Below, in pieces: positions 1-7,943 of a stretch of 64,000 nt of DNA. The DNA is taken from NCBI GenBank assembly GCA_028712665.1, contig JAQTRC010000002.1, forward strand, positions 42,976 through 106,975. The letters run 5' to 3'. Source of the stretch: Desulfuromonadaceae bacterium. Lineage in GTDB: Bacteria; Desulfobacterota; Desulfuromonadia; Geobacterales; Pseudopelobacteraceae. Position numbers and translations under genes: made by a program. Under the pieces are notes generated by a model, which searched no databases, had not been told where the DNA came from, and worked only from the letters and a program-made list of their open reading frames with translations. Numbering within the stretch: position 1 is the first letter of the stretch; each line of letters begins with the position of its first letter.

Positions 1-1
1 C

Positions 2-118
2 GCCAGGATGCGGGGTATAAGTCCGCAACTGGTCAATCTGCCTGACGGTATGCAGGAGACCATCCGGCGGTTGGGGCTCGGAAAATGCTTTACGGACAGT
101 TATCCTGACGCTGCCTGA
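2..118 (+). CDS. 3' end of a CDS, possibly a STAS-domain protein (partial)
   Basis: The window opens inside a reading frame that runs without a stop to TGA at 116-118, encoding 38 residues ending in ...DSYPDAA. The segment LVNLPDGMQETIRRLGLG, followed by KCF, resembles the last helix of STAS/anti-sigma-factor antagonist domains. Such genes commonly sit next to cheA in deltaproteobacterial chemotaxis clusters. Only the tail is visible, so the family call is an inference and could be wrong. It lies on the same strand as cheA, 185 bases upstream of it. Confidence 0.4.
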   Translation, partial: ARMRGISPQLVNLPDGMQETIRRLGLGKCFTDSYPDAA

Positions 119-148
119 TGTAATAACGGAGAAAACTATTCAAAATCC

Positions 149-290
149 AGTAGTCAGAATTCAGAAGAATGATGGAGCCGATGAACCATTTGCCGGTTAA
201 ATAATCTGTTTCGTGTCTGAAATGCCTTAAGAATCTGACTGCTTATGCTTTTGTTTAATCCGGCTCCTGAATTCTGGCTTCTGACTACTA
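149..290. repeat. Inverted-repeat element upstream of cheA
   Basis: Positions 149-180 and 261-290 are imperfect inverted copies of each other. The left arm begins agtagtcagaattcagaa and ends ggagccg; the right arm read in reverse begins agtagtcagaagccagaatt and also ends ggagccg. They flank about 80 bases of AT-richer DNA with no convincing gene. The 13-base core cagaagaatgatg recurs at 21802-21814 in another intergenic spacer, suggesting a dispersed family. The right arm ends just before the cheA ribosome-binding site. Confidence 0.5.
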
Positions 291-303
291 GCGGAGATGC
301 ATC

Positions 304-2367
304 ATGAATGTCGATCTCAGTCAATTCTATCAGGTCTTTTTCGATGAAAGCGCCGAGCATCTTGCTGAAATGGAGCGGATTTTTCTCGCCATCGATCCGT
401 TAAATCCTGATGACGAAGATCTTAACGCACTGTTCCGTTCGGCTCATTCCATCAAGGGAGGCGCCGGGACATTCGGTTTTCCGGACATGACTGTGGTGAC
501 TCATACCCTTGAAACGCTGCTGGATCTTGTCAGGCACCACGAAATACCGCTTAGCAGGGAAATGGTTGATGTTTTTCTGCAGGCAGGCGATGCCATAAGC
601 ATGCAACTGGCCGGTCATCGCGACGGGAGCAAGGTGGATCAGCAGGTTGTCGAAAAAGTTTGCGAGCAGTTGAGCGCCATCTCGGGCAGCAGCACGCCAT
701 CGGCCGGAAAGCCGGAACAGGTTGCTTCCCCTGCATTGTCGGCTGAGAAAATTGAAGCGACCTCCGAGTCAACCTACCGGATTGTATTTAAGCCTCCGCC
801 TGACCTGTACAGCAGAATGGTCCGAATGGAACCGATATTCGAGGAGCTGGCGTCAATGGGGGACTTTACGGTGACCGCCGGAATTGAGCCGCACAATGAA
901 TTTGACAAGTATGACCCAACCCGCTGCGAGGCTATATGGGAAATGAACCTGACCACCAGCCATCCTCCGGCTGATATCTTCGAAGTATTCATGTTCGTCG
1001 CAGACGAAGAAGAGATTTGTATCGAAAAGCTCTCTACACCGATCTTGCCAGGCCGGGAAACTGACTCATCAACAGAGACAGGCTCTGCAGCCACGAGAGA
1101 AACGGGTGCCGCCAACTCAGGAGAAATCATGGGACGGCGCTCTTACGACAAGAATGAAACCGCCCCCGGCGCCTATGGCAGGAGGGGGAACGAAAATGCC
1201 GAGGCTTCTTCGATCCGTGTCGGAGTGGTCAAGGTCGACCAACTGATAAATCAGATGGGTGAACTGGTCATCACTCAGGCCATGTTGGCCCAGAGCGCCA
1301 TACAGCTCGACCCTGTACAGCATGAGAACCTCCACCGCAGCCTGGCGCTTCTGGAGCGCACAACCCGCGACCTTCAGGAAAGTGTCATGTCGATCCGGAT
1401 GATGCCTATCAACTTCATCTTCAGCCGTTTTCCTCGCTTGGTACATGATCTGGCCGACAAGCTGGGCAAACAGATTGAACTGAAGCTGGTGGGAGAGAGC
1501 ACAGAGTTGGACAAGGGATTGGTCGAAAAACTGGCCGATCCGCTTACCCACCTGGTCCGCAACAGCATTGACCACGGTATCGAGTCTCCCGAGGCGCGGA
1601 TCGCTGGAGGCAAATCACCTTGCGGCGCTATTATACTCAAGGCATCGCAGCAGGGGGGACGGGTCGTGATCGAGGTGGCCGACGACGGCGCCGGACTGAA
1701 TCGGGAGAGAATCCTGGCCAAGGCCGCCAAAAACGGGCTGCCGGTCTCGGATTCGATGAGCGACGAAGAGGTGTGGCAACTGATCTTTGCTCCCGGTTTT
1801 TCAACTGCCGATCAGGTCACCGATGTTTCAGGCCGCGGGGTCGGAATGGACGTGGTGCTGAGGAACGTCAATGCAATGGGGGGGCGCGTAAGTGTCTACT
1901 CATTTCAGGGGAAGGGAAGCCGCGTGGTGATCTCCCTCCCTCTGACTCTGGCCATACTGGACGGGCTTTCGGTGCGGGTGGGGAACGAGACCTTCATCGT
2001 GCCGATCAACTCGATCATTGAATCGTTGCAGCCGCGTATCGAAGATCTGAACGAAGTCGGGCAGGGCAATGCCACCGTGCATGTCCGTGGGGAATACATC
2101 CCCCTGATGAGGCTTGGGGAGATCTTCGCTATACACGGAGCGGTCCGGCGTCCGGAAGAGGCGGTTGTCATGCTGGTCGATGCCGAAGGGGAACACCTGG
2201 CTCTCCTGGTGGACGAGCTGTTGGGACAGCACCAGGTGGTGATCAAGAGTCTTGAGACAAATTACCGCAAAGTGGACGGCACCGCAGGAGCGACCATACT
2301 TGGCGACGGCCGGGTAGCCCTGATTCTTGATGCGGTTGATATGGTCCGCCTCTGGCGGAGTCGATAG
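304..2367 (+). CDS. cheA: Chemotaxis histidine kinase CheA
   Basis: Cytoplasmic kinase that autophosphorylates and passes phosphate to CheY and CheB in response to chemoreceptors. The 687-residue protein has the full order of domains. The N-terminal Hpt domain has phosphoacceptor His48 in AHSIKGGAG. A divergent P2-like region and a charged linker follow. The dimerisation helices lie around residues 300-375. The ATPase domain shows an N box (LVRNSIDHGIE), a G1 box (DDGAGLN), a F box (APGFST) and a G2 box (SGRGVGMDVV). The C-terminal CheW-like domain runs from about 550. The ATG has GGAG about seven bases upstream. It is the first complete gene of the chemotaxis cluster and is followed by a palindromic spacer before cheW. 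The identification is secure; the specific output pathway is not evident from the sequence. Confidence 0.96.
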   Translation: MNVDLSQFYQVFFDESAEHLAEMERIFLAIDPLNPDDEDLNALFRSAHSIKGGAGTFGFPDMTVVTHTLETLLDLVRHHEIPLSREMVDVFLQAGDAISMQLAGHRDGSKVDQQVVEKVCEQLSAISGSSTPSAGKPEQVASPALSAEKIEATSESTYRIVFKPPPDLYSRMVRMEPIFEELASMGDFTVTAGIEPHNEFDKYDPTRCEAIWEMNLTTSHPPADIFEVFMFVADEEEICIEKLSTPILPGRETDSSTETGSAATRETGAANSGEIMGRRSYDKNETAPGAYGRRGNENAEASSIRVGVVKVDQLINQMGELVITQAMLAQSAIQLDPVQHENLHRSLALLERTTRDLQESVMSIRMMPINFIFSRFPRLVHDLADKLGKQIELKLVGESTELDKGLVEKLADPLTHLVRNSIDHGIESPEARIAGGKSPCGAIILKASQQGGRVVIEVADDGAGLNRERILAKAAKNGLPVSDSMSDEEVWQLIFAPGFSTADQVTDVSGRGVGMDVVLRNVNAMGGRVSVYSFQGKGSRVVISLPLTLAILDGLSVRVGNETFIVPINSIIESLQPRIEDLNEVGQGNATVHVRGEYIPLMRLGEIFAIHGAVRRPEEAVVMLVDAEGEHLALLVDELLGQHQVVIKSLETNYRKVDGTAGATILGDGRVALILDAVDMVRLWRSR

Positions 2368-2414
2368 AGGCATTGCATAACATTGTCAGATAACTATTCA
2401 GAACCAGCCAAATC

Positions 2415-2500
2415 ATAACTCCCCCTAACCCCCTCTTAGTTTAAGAGGGGGGATTAAATGCTCCTCCCCTTAACTTAAGGGGAGGTTGGGAGGGGTTATG
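2415..2500. repeat. Three-stem palindromic spacer between cheA and cheW
   Basis: The outer arms cataactccccctaac (2415-2430) and gttgggaggggttatg (2485-2500) pair almost perfectly. They enclose two further hairpins, ccccctcttag...aagaggggg (about 2430-2452) and ctccccttaacttaagggg (about 2463-2481). The result would be a cloverleaf-like structure in DNA or RNA. It lies about 45 bases before the cheW start and could modulate readthrough or stabilise the mRNA. The pyrimidine-arm/purine-arm layout is shared with the spacers at 6873, 7896 and 40266. Confidence 0.65.
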
Positions 2501-2544
2501 AAGTACCGGTGACAGCAAAACGAATTGTCAAAAAGGAGGGGACC

Positions 2545-3054
2545 ATGAGTATGGATGAACAGACAATTATGACGGCCGAAAGCGGGACGCAGGAGTATCT
2601 CACATTCACTCTGGGAAAGGAAGAGTATGCCATGGACATCCTCAAGGTGCAGGAGATCCGTGGCTATGATTCTGTTACCCACATAGCCAACTCCCCCGAT
2701 TTCATGAAGGGGGTAATCAACCTGCGCGGCGTGATCGTGCCGATAATCGACATGCGCATCAAGTTCAACCTGGGTGATGTGGTCTACGACGAGTTCACCG
2801 TGGTGATCATCATGAAAGTTCTTGGCCGGATAATCGGCATGGTGGTAGACGGCGTGTCGGACGTTGTCACTCTGCCTTCCGATCAGATCAAACCGGCGCC
2901 AGAGTTCGGCTCCAGCATCAACGCCGAGTACATAACCGGCATAGGTACGGTCAACGAGCAGATGCTGATCCTGACCGACATCGAGCGCCTGATAGGCAGC
3001 GATGACATGCAGCTTATGGCTGCTGCCGACAACCGGCTGGACATGGCGGCCTAG
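2545..3054 (+). CDS. cheW: Chemotaxis coupling protein CheW
   Basis: Small cytoplasmic adaptor of 169 residues that bridges chemoreceptors and CheA. It is a single CheW domain: EYLTFTLGKEEYAMDILKVQEI near the N-terminus, then the conserved VINLRGVIVPIIDMRIKF segment, and VDGVSDVVTLP further on. I place the start at ATG 2545 because AAGGAGG sits just upstream; the longer frame from GTG 2509 would put that Shine-Dalgarno inside the gene. The stop is two bases from the ATG of the next gene, so the two are probably translated together. Confidence 0.94.
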   Translation: MSMDEQTIMTAESGTQEYLTFTLGKEEYAMDILKVQEIRGYDSVTHIANSPDFMKGVINLRGVIVPIIDMRIKFNLGDVVYDEFTVVIIMKVLGRIIGMVVDGVSDVVTLPSDQIKPAPEFGSSINAEYITGIGTVNEQMLILTDIERLIGSDDMQLMAAADNRLDMAA

Positions 3055-3056
3055 CC

Positions 3057-3659
3057 ATGGCCTTTTCCTTTTTCATGCGCGACCTGCCGACCCTGGAACA
3101 TGCCGCCAATCATATGATACCTCATGCTTCCGGCCGGAGCAGGATCAAGATATGGGACGCCGGAAGCGCCATGGGGCAGGAGACATACAGCGTTGCCATG
3201 GTGCTGGCCGAGCGGATGAACGCCTTCGCCTTCCGCAACCTGACCATCGACGCCACCGATTACGATCAGGCGAACAAGTTCGGCGACCATCTCACCAATG
3301 CGGTCTATCACAAGGATGAGCTGCAACGGACCCCGGTGGAACTGGTGGAGAAATACTTCGAACCGGCGGAGAAACCGGGACATCTGCAGGTCAAGCCGCA
3401 TCTGCGTGATCGCATCCGGTTTCGCTACCACGATCTCCTCTCTCTGCAACCGGTCGGCCAGGAGTACAGCCTGATTCTCTGCAAGAACGTACTGCTGCAC
3501 TTTCAGCCGGAGCAGAGGATCGAAGTGTTGAAGATGTTCCATCAGGCGCTGACGCCTGGCGGTTTTTTTGCCTGTGAAAACACCCAGAAGATGCCGCAAG
3601 AGCTTTCCGGAAAGTTTGAGCAAGTGGTTCCCGATTCCCATGTTTTCCGCAAAGTGTAG
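3057..3659 (+). CDS. Minimal CheR-like methyltransferase (no N-terminal helical domain)
   Basis: The 200-residue protein matches the catalytic half of CheR. IWDAGSAMGQETYSVAMVL corresponds to the SAM-binding motif (usually CSTGEEPYS). ATDYDQ corresponds to the acidic loop, YSLILCKNVLLHFQPEQR to the C-R-N-V motif and LTPGGFFACENT to the late strand. The N-terminal helical domain that full CheR uses to bind receptors is missing, and the usual GEEPYS is altered to GQETYS. A normal CheR is encoded at 6954. It starts two bases after the cheW stop and precedes the MCP. It may be a dedicated partner for this receptor, or a methyltransferase with altered activity; the sequence cannot decide. Confidence 0.8.
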   Translation: MAFSFFMRDLPTLEHAANHMIPHASGRSRIKIWDAGSAMGQETYSVAMVLAERMNAFAFRNLTIDATDYDQANKFGDHLTNAVYHKDELQRTPVELVEKYFEPAEKPGHLQVKPHLRDRIRFRYHDLLSLQPVGQEYSLILCKNVLLHFQPEQRIEVLKMFHQALTPGGFFACENTQKMPQELSGKFEQVVPDSHVFRKV

Positions 3660-3722
3660 AGCAGATACACATATAGGACAGGATTTTGTTAATAACAACT
3701 TACTGACAGGAGGATATTCACC

Positions 3723-6700
3723 ATGTTCAAAAATATGAAACTCGGAACCAAGATAATCTCGGGATTTGCGGCGGTTGTTCTTATAACGGTTGTTATGGGT
3801 GGGGTGGGGTTTTACGGTATGAATGAAATAGCGAAGGACCTGGATGAGATCGGAGACAACCGTCTTCCAAGCGTCCAGAGTCTCCTGATCATGAGCGAAT
3901 CTATGAACAGGGTCATGGTTTCTGAACGGGGCCTTATTAACCGCAGGATGATGGAACCACAGATCAGAAAGGCCCAGTATGACTATGCCGACAAGGCATT
4001 GAAAAAAGCTGACGAGGAGTGGAAGATCTACGAGCCGCTGCCCCAGACCAAAGAAGAAGCAGTCATCTGGAAAGAGTTTGTCCCCAAATGGGAGTCATGG
4101 AAGAAGGCACATCAGCAGGTTGTGGATCTCTCCCATGAAAAGGACCGACTTGTCGCTTCAGGTGCAGCCCTGAATGATACTCGTACGGACGCTATGGATG
4201 CCAAGGTGTTTGAAGCCTCAATGGATGCACGCAGGAAATTTCTCGATGTGGAAGGGCCTCTCGCAAAACTGGTCGAACTGAACGTGCAACTTGGGAAGGA
4301 AGCGAACAAGGCGGGAGAAGTGGAAGCCGCCCGGATGAAAGCCATGCTGCTGGGGGCAATCGCGGTGGTATTTCTTTTTGCCATATCAATCGCTTACTAT
4401 CTCAAACGCAACATCGCCTCCATCCTTAAGGGACTCCTGGACGAATCGAGCCGTCTGACCGAGGCTGCGGTTAAGGGCCAGTTGGCCACCCGTGGCGATG
4501 TGGAGAAGATCAACTTCGAGTTTCGCGGCGTTGTTGCGGGTGTCAATCAGACACTTGATGCCGTCATCGGTCCCTTGAACGTGGCTGCCGAGTATGTGGA
4601 TCGTATCAGCAAGGGAGACATCCCGCCCCGAATTACCGACAGTTACAGCGGCGACTTCAACGAGATCAAGAATAACCTCAATGTCTGCATAGACGCAGTA
4701 AACTCGCTTGTAACCGACGCAGCCTTGCTTTCAAAGGCTGCGGTGGAAGGCAAACTGGCGATTCGTGCCGATGCCGGCAAACATCAGGGAGACTTCCGAA
4801 AGATCATGGATGGAGTCAACGAGACAATTAACCGGTTGGTTGGATTCATAGATGTTATGCCTTCACCGGCGATGATCATCGATAATGATTTCTCGATTCT
4901 ATATATGAACGAACTGGGCGCAAAAGTTGCCGGTCGCACCCAGACCGAGTCAGTCGGCAAAAAATGCTACGATCACTTCAAAACATCGGATTGCCGTACC
5001 GACAGATGCGCCTGTGGCCGGGCGCTCAGCAGCGGAAGTGTGGCGAACAGTGAAACCGACGCCCACCCGATGAGCGGGGTCGATCTTGACATCGCTTATA
5101 CCGGAGTGCCGATCAGGGATCAGGGGGGCAAAGTGGTGGCAGCGTTTGAAATAGTGACAGACCTGACCGCCATCAAGAAGGCGGAGCGACTCTCAACAAA
5201 GATTGCAAATTATCAGCAGACAGAGACTGAAAAGCTGGTGACCGGCCTTACCAGACTCTCCCAGGGCAACACCGATGTGCGGATTGAGCCTGCAGCAGGT
5301 GACACCGAAACAGAAGATGTGCGCAAAACCTTCCAGATCATCGGCGATTCGGTGAACACGTGTGTAGAATCAATCAACGCCTTGGTTAGTGCCGCCGCAA
5401 TGCTCTCGCAGGCCGCCGTTGAAGGCAAGCTGGCAACCCGTGCCGATGCAAGCAAGCATCAAGGCGATTTTCAGAAGATCGTTGCAGGCGTCAACGATTG
5501 CCTTGACTCTGTGATCGGTCCTTTGAACGTAGCTGCCGAGTATGTGGACCGTATCTCCAAGGGTGACCTCCCGCCGCGCATATCCGACAACTACAACGGC
5601 GATTTCAACGAAATAAAAAACAACCTGAACGTCCTGATCGATGCCATGAATACAGTGACCGAGGCTGCCGCGCAGATCGCGCTCGGCAACCTGTTGGTAG
5701 AGGTGCGTGAACGCTCTCCACAGGACCGGTTGATGCAGTCTCTTACACGTATGGTGGCACATTTGAAGATGTTGGCGGGTGTGGCCGAACAGATTGCCGA
5801 CGGTGACCTGACGGTAAATGTCAAACCGGCATCCGAAAATGATGCCATCGGTAACGCCTTTGTAACCATGACGGCCAATCTGCGTGAAATCGTCGGAAAT
5901 GTCGGTTCCAGCAGCGACTCCATCGCCACCGCCACCAAACAGATCGCCACGGGCAACGCCGACATGGCCCAACGCTCCGAGACACAGGCCTCCTCGCTGG
6001 AAGAGATCGCCGCCAGCATGGAAGAGCTGACCTCCACCGTCAAGCAGAACGCCGACAATTCTCAGCAGGCCAATCAGCTGGCGATCGACGCAAGCGATGT
6101 TGCGGTTAAAGGAGGGACGGTCATCACACGCGTTGTGGATACGATGGATTCCATCAGCGCCAGTTCCAAAAAGATCGCCGACATAATTTCGGTCATTGAC
6201 GGCATCGCATTTCAGACAAACATCCTGGCCCTGAACGCGGCGGTCGAAGCGGCACGTGCCGGCGAGCAGGGGCGCGGTTTTGCGGTCGTGGCCGGCGAGG
6301 TGCGTAATCTGGCCCAGCGGAGCGCAGCGGCGGCCAAGGAGATCAAGGAGCTGATCAGCGATTCGGTGGACAAGGTGGGCAATGGCAGCAAACTTGTGGG
6401 AGAGGCCGGCCTGACTATGCAGGAGATCGTCACCAGCATCAAACGGGTGACCGATATCATGTCCGAAATTTCGGCCGCCTCACAGGAGCAGTCCAGCGGC
6501 ATCGAACAGGTCAACGGCGCTATCACAAGTATGGACGAGATAACGCAGCAGAACGCCTCGGTCGTTCAGCAGGCTTCCGCAGCTGCCGGCGCACTGGAGG
6601 AGCAGGCCGGGCTGCTGGTCGAGGCGGTTAATCGCTTCAAGCTGGAAGAAGAGCGCAAGCCTCAACAGCGCGAGAGCGCCAAAGTGTTGAAGATGGAACC

Positions 6701-6866
6701 GATAACCGTCAAGGCCCAGGCAGCCTCCAAGGCTGCAAAACAGGCCAAGGGAGTTGAAAAGACAGGTAAATCCAATGGTTATCACAAGGCCAACGGTTAC
6801 CTCGAAGCCAAGGGGGCTGAAGTAGCCAAGGCTGTTGGGCATGATGCGGAGTGGAACGAGTTTTAG
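3723..6866 (+). CDS. Methyl-accepting chemotaxis protein with PAS and repeated HAMP-like region
   Basis: A large inner-membrane chemoreceptor of 1047 residues. Transmembrane segments lie at about residues 9-31 and 206-227, enclosing a helical periplasmic sensor region. HAMP-type helices follow. A PAS domain (about 375-490) carries a cysteine cluster, CYDHFKTSDCRTDRCACGR. The region VIGPLNVAAEYVDRISKGD...GDFNEIKNNLN occurs twice, once on each side of the PAS domain (DNA 4558-4685 and 5506-5633). The signalling hairpin is canonical (IAFQTNILALNAAVEAARAG, then EQGRGFAVVAGEVRNLAQRS). The protein ends in EWNEF, which fits the aromatic pentapeptide used by some receptors to tether CheR and CheB. 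AGGAGG precedes the ATG. The ligand is unknown. Confidence 0.94.
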   Translation: MFKNMKLGTKIISGFAAVVLITVVMGGVGFYGMNEIAKDLDEIGDNRLPSVQSLLIMSESMNRVMVSERGLINRRMMEPQIRKAQYDYADKALKKADEEWKIYEPLPQTKEEAVIWKEFVPKWESWKKAHQQVVDLSHEKDRLVASGAALNDTRTDAMDAKVFEASMDARRKFLDVEGPLAKLVELNVQLGKEANKAGEVEAARMKAMLLGAIAVVFLFAISIAYYLKRNIASILKGLLDESSRLTEAAVKGQLATRGDVEKINFEFRGVVAGVNQTLDAVIGPLNVAAEYVDRISKGDIPPRITDSYSGDFNEIKNNLNVCIDAVNSLVTDAALLSKAAVEGKLAIRADAGKHQGDFRKIMDGVNETINRLVGFIDVMPSPAMIIDNDFSILYMNELGAKVAGRTQTESVGKKCYDHFKTSDCRTDRCACGRALSSGSVANSETDAHPMSGVDLDIAYTGVPIRDQGGKVVAAFEIVTDLTAIKKAERLSTKIANYQQTETEKLVTGLTRLSQGNTDVRIEPAAGDTETEDVRKTFQIIGDSVNTCVESINALVSAAAMLSQAAVEGKLATRADASKHQGDFQKIVAGVNDCLDSVIGPLNVAAEYVDRISKGDLPPRISDNYNGDFNEIKNNLNVLIDAMNTVTEAAAQIALGNLLVEVRERSPQDRLMQSLTRMVAHLKMLAGVAEQIADGDLTVNVKPASENDAIGNAFVTMTANLREIVGNVGSSSDSIATATKQIATGNADMAQRSETQASSLEEIAASMEELTSTVKQNADNSQQANQLAIDASDVAVKGGTVITRVVDTMDSISASSKKIADIISVIDGIAFQTNILALNAAVEAARAGEQGRGFAVVAGEVRNLAQRSAAAAKEIKELISDSVDKVGNGSKLVGEAGLTMQEIVTSIKRVTDIMSEISAASQEQSSGIEQVNGAITSMDEITQQNASVVQQASAAAGALEEQAGLLVEAVNRFKLEEERKPQQRESAKVLKMEPITVKAQAASKAAKQAKGVEKTGKSNGYHKANGYLEAKGAEVAKAVGHDAEWNEF

Positions 6867-6872
6867 AACGTT

Positions 6873-6938
6873 CCCCCCTCCAATCTCCCCTTTAGGCCCT
6901 ATGGGTCCGCTGGTTGGAGGTTGGAGGTTGGAGGGGGG
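6873..6938. repeat. Palindromic spacer with tandem ttggagg between mcp and cheR
   Basis: The pyrimidine arm cccccctccaa (6873-6883) pairs with the purine arm ttggagggggg (6928-6938). The purine side contains three tandem ttggagg units (about 6914-6934). It sits between two co-directional genes, ending about ten bases before the cheR Shine-Dalgarno. This is one of several such spacers in the window. Confidence 0.55.
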
Positions 6939-6953
6939 CAAAGGAGCACCACC

Positions 6954-7862
6954 ATGTCACTGCTCGAATCAAGGTCCGGTTTCAAATTCGGAGACGAGCG
7001 ATACGAGTTCAGATTCACCGCCGATGATTTCAATCGGATCAGCAATCTGATCTATCACCGTGCGGGAGTATGCCTTCCTCCCAAAAAAACGGAAATGGTC
7101 TATGGCCGACTGTCGCGTCGTTTGCGGGTTCTGGAACTGAATACCTTTGCTGAGTATCTCGATCTTCTCACAAAAGGGAACGGGGATGAATGGGGCCCTT
7201 TTATCGGAGCTCTGACTACACATCTGACCTCTTTTTTCAGAGAAGAGCACCATTTTCGGATACTGGCGGGACATGCTGAAAAAAAAGCAGGTAGCGGCAG
7301 GGTCAAGCTCTGGAGCTGCGCTGCATCGACCGGAGAGGAGCCTTACTCGATGGCGATTACCATGGCGGAACAGTTCGGCACACTCTATCCGCCGGTGGAC
7401 ATCCTGGCCACTGACGTCGATCCGGGCGTTATTGAAACGGCCCGGGGGGGGGTCTATCCGATTGAGCGCATTGAATCATTGCCCGACCGGATCGTACGGC
7501 GATACTTTTTGCGCGGAGGCGGCGACAACAAGGGTTTTGTAAAAATCCGTCCGGAACTGCTGCAGATGATCACTTTTGCACCGCTCAATCTGCTCGCCCC
7601 GGTCTGGTCATTGACCGTTCAGTACGATGCCATCTTTTGCCGCAACGTGATGATTTATTTCGATCGTCCCACCCAGAAGCGGGTGCTACAGCACACACTG
7701 CGCTATTTGAAGGCGGACGGTCTCTTTTTTGCCGGACATTCGGAAAATCTCAATCATCTGGCCGAGTTGTTCGAACCATGTGGCAATACGGTCTACCGGC
7801 CGCACCGGTCCCACCCTGCTTACTCTCCGGAACCGGCATGCATCGAAGAGTGCTATGTCTGA
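6954..7862 (+). CDS. cheR: Chemotaxis protein methyltransferase CheR
   Basis: S-adenosylmethionine-dependent methyltransferase that methylates glutamates on chemoreceptors. The 302-residue protein has the N-terminal helical domain (DFNRISNLIYHRAGVCLPPKK, then FFREEHHF) and the full catalytic domain. That domain shows LWSCAASTGEEPYSMAI for SAM binding, LATDVDPGVIETARGGVY, and AIFCRNVMIYFDRPTQ. The start at ATG 6954 has AAAGGAG upstream; an in-frame TTG at 6921 would extend into the palindromic spacer and is rejected. It is paired here with the receptor at 3723 and cheB at 10882. Family membership is secure. Confidence 0.95.
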   Translation: MSLLESRSGFKFGDERYEFRFTADDFNRISNLIYHRAGVCLPPKKTEMVYGRLSRRLRVLELNTFAEYLDLLTKGNGDEWGPFIGALTTHLTSFFREEHHFRILAGHAEKKAGSGRVKLWSCAASTGEEPYSMAITMAEQFGTLYPPVDILATDVDPGVIETARGGVYPIERIESLPDRIVRRYFLRGGGDNKGFVKIRPELLQMITFAPLNLLAPVWSLTVQYDAIFCRNVMIYFDRPTQKRVLQHTLRYLKADGLFFAGHSENLNHLAELFEPCGNTVYRPHRSHPAYSPEPACIEECYV

Positions 7863-7895
7863 ACAGAGTTTATGCATTTAGCACCACCTCCCTAA

Positions 7896-7918
7896 CCCTC
7901 CCCCGCCAAGGGGGAGGG
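7896..7918. repeat. Short GC hairpin spacer upstream of the histidine kinase
   Basis: The sequence ccctccccc, a gccaa loop, and gggggaggg form a nine-base-pair perfect hairpin between cheR and the kinase gene. It has no T-tract, so it is not a simple rho-independent terminator on the + strand. It belongs to the same pyrimidine/purine palindrome type as the spacers at 2415 and 40266. Confidence 0.55.
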
Positions 7919-7943
7919 AACTATCAAGCATGGGGATGCCATC

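Noticed and set aside
3051..3698. Long open frame (215 codons) on the - strand opposite the CheR-like gene
   Set aside because: Its residues have no family pattern, and it lies exactly antisense to a gene with clear CheR motifs. Long antisense frames are frequent in GC-rich codon usage.
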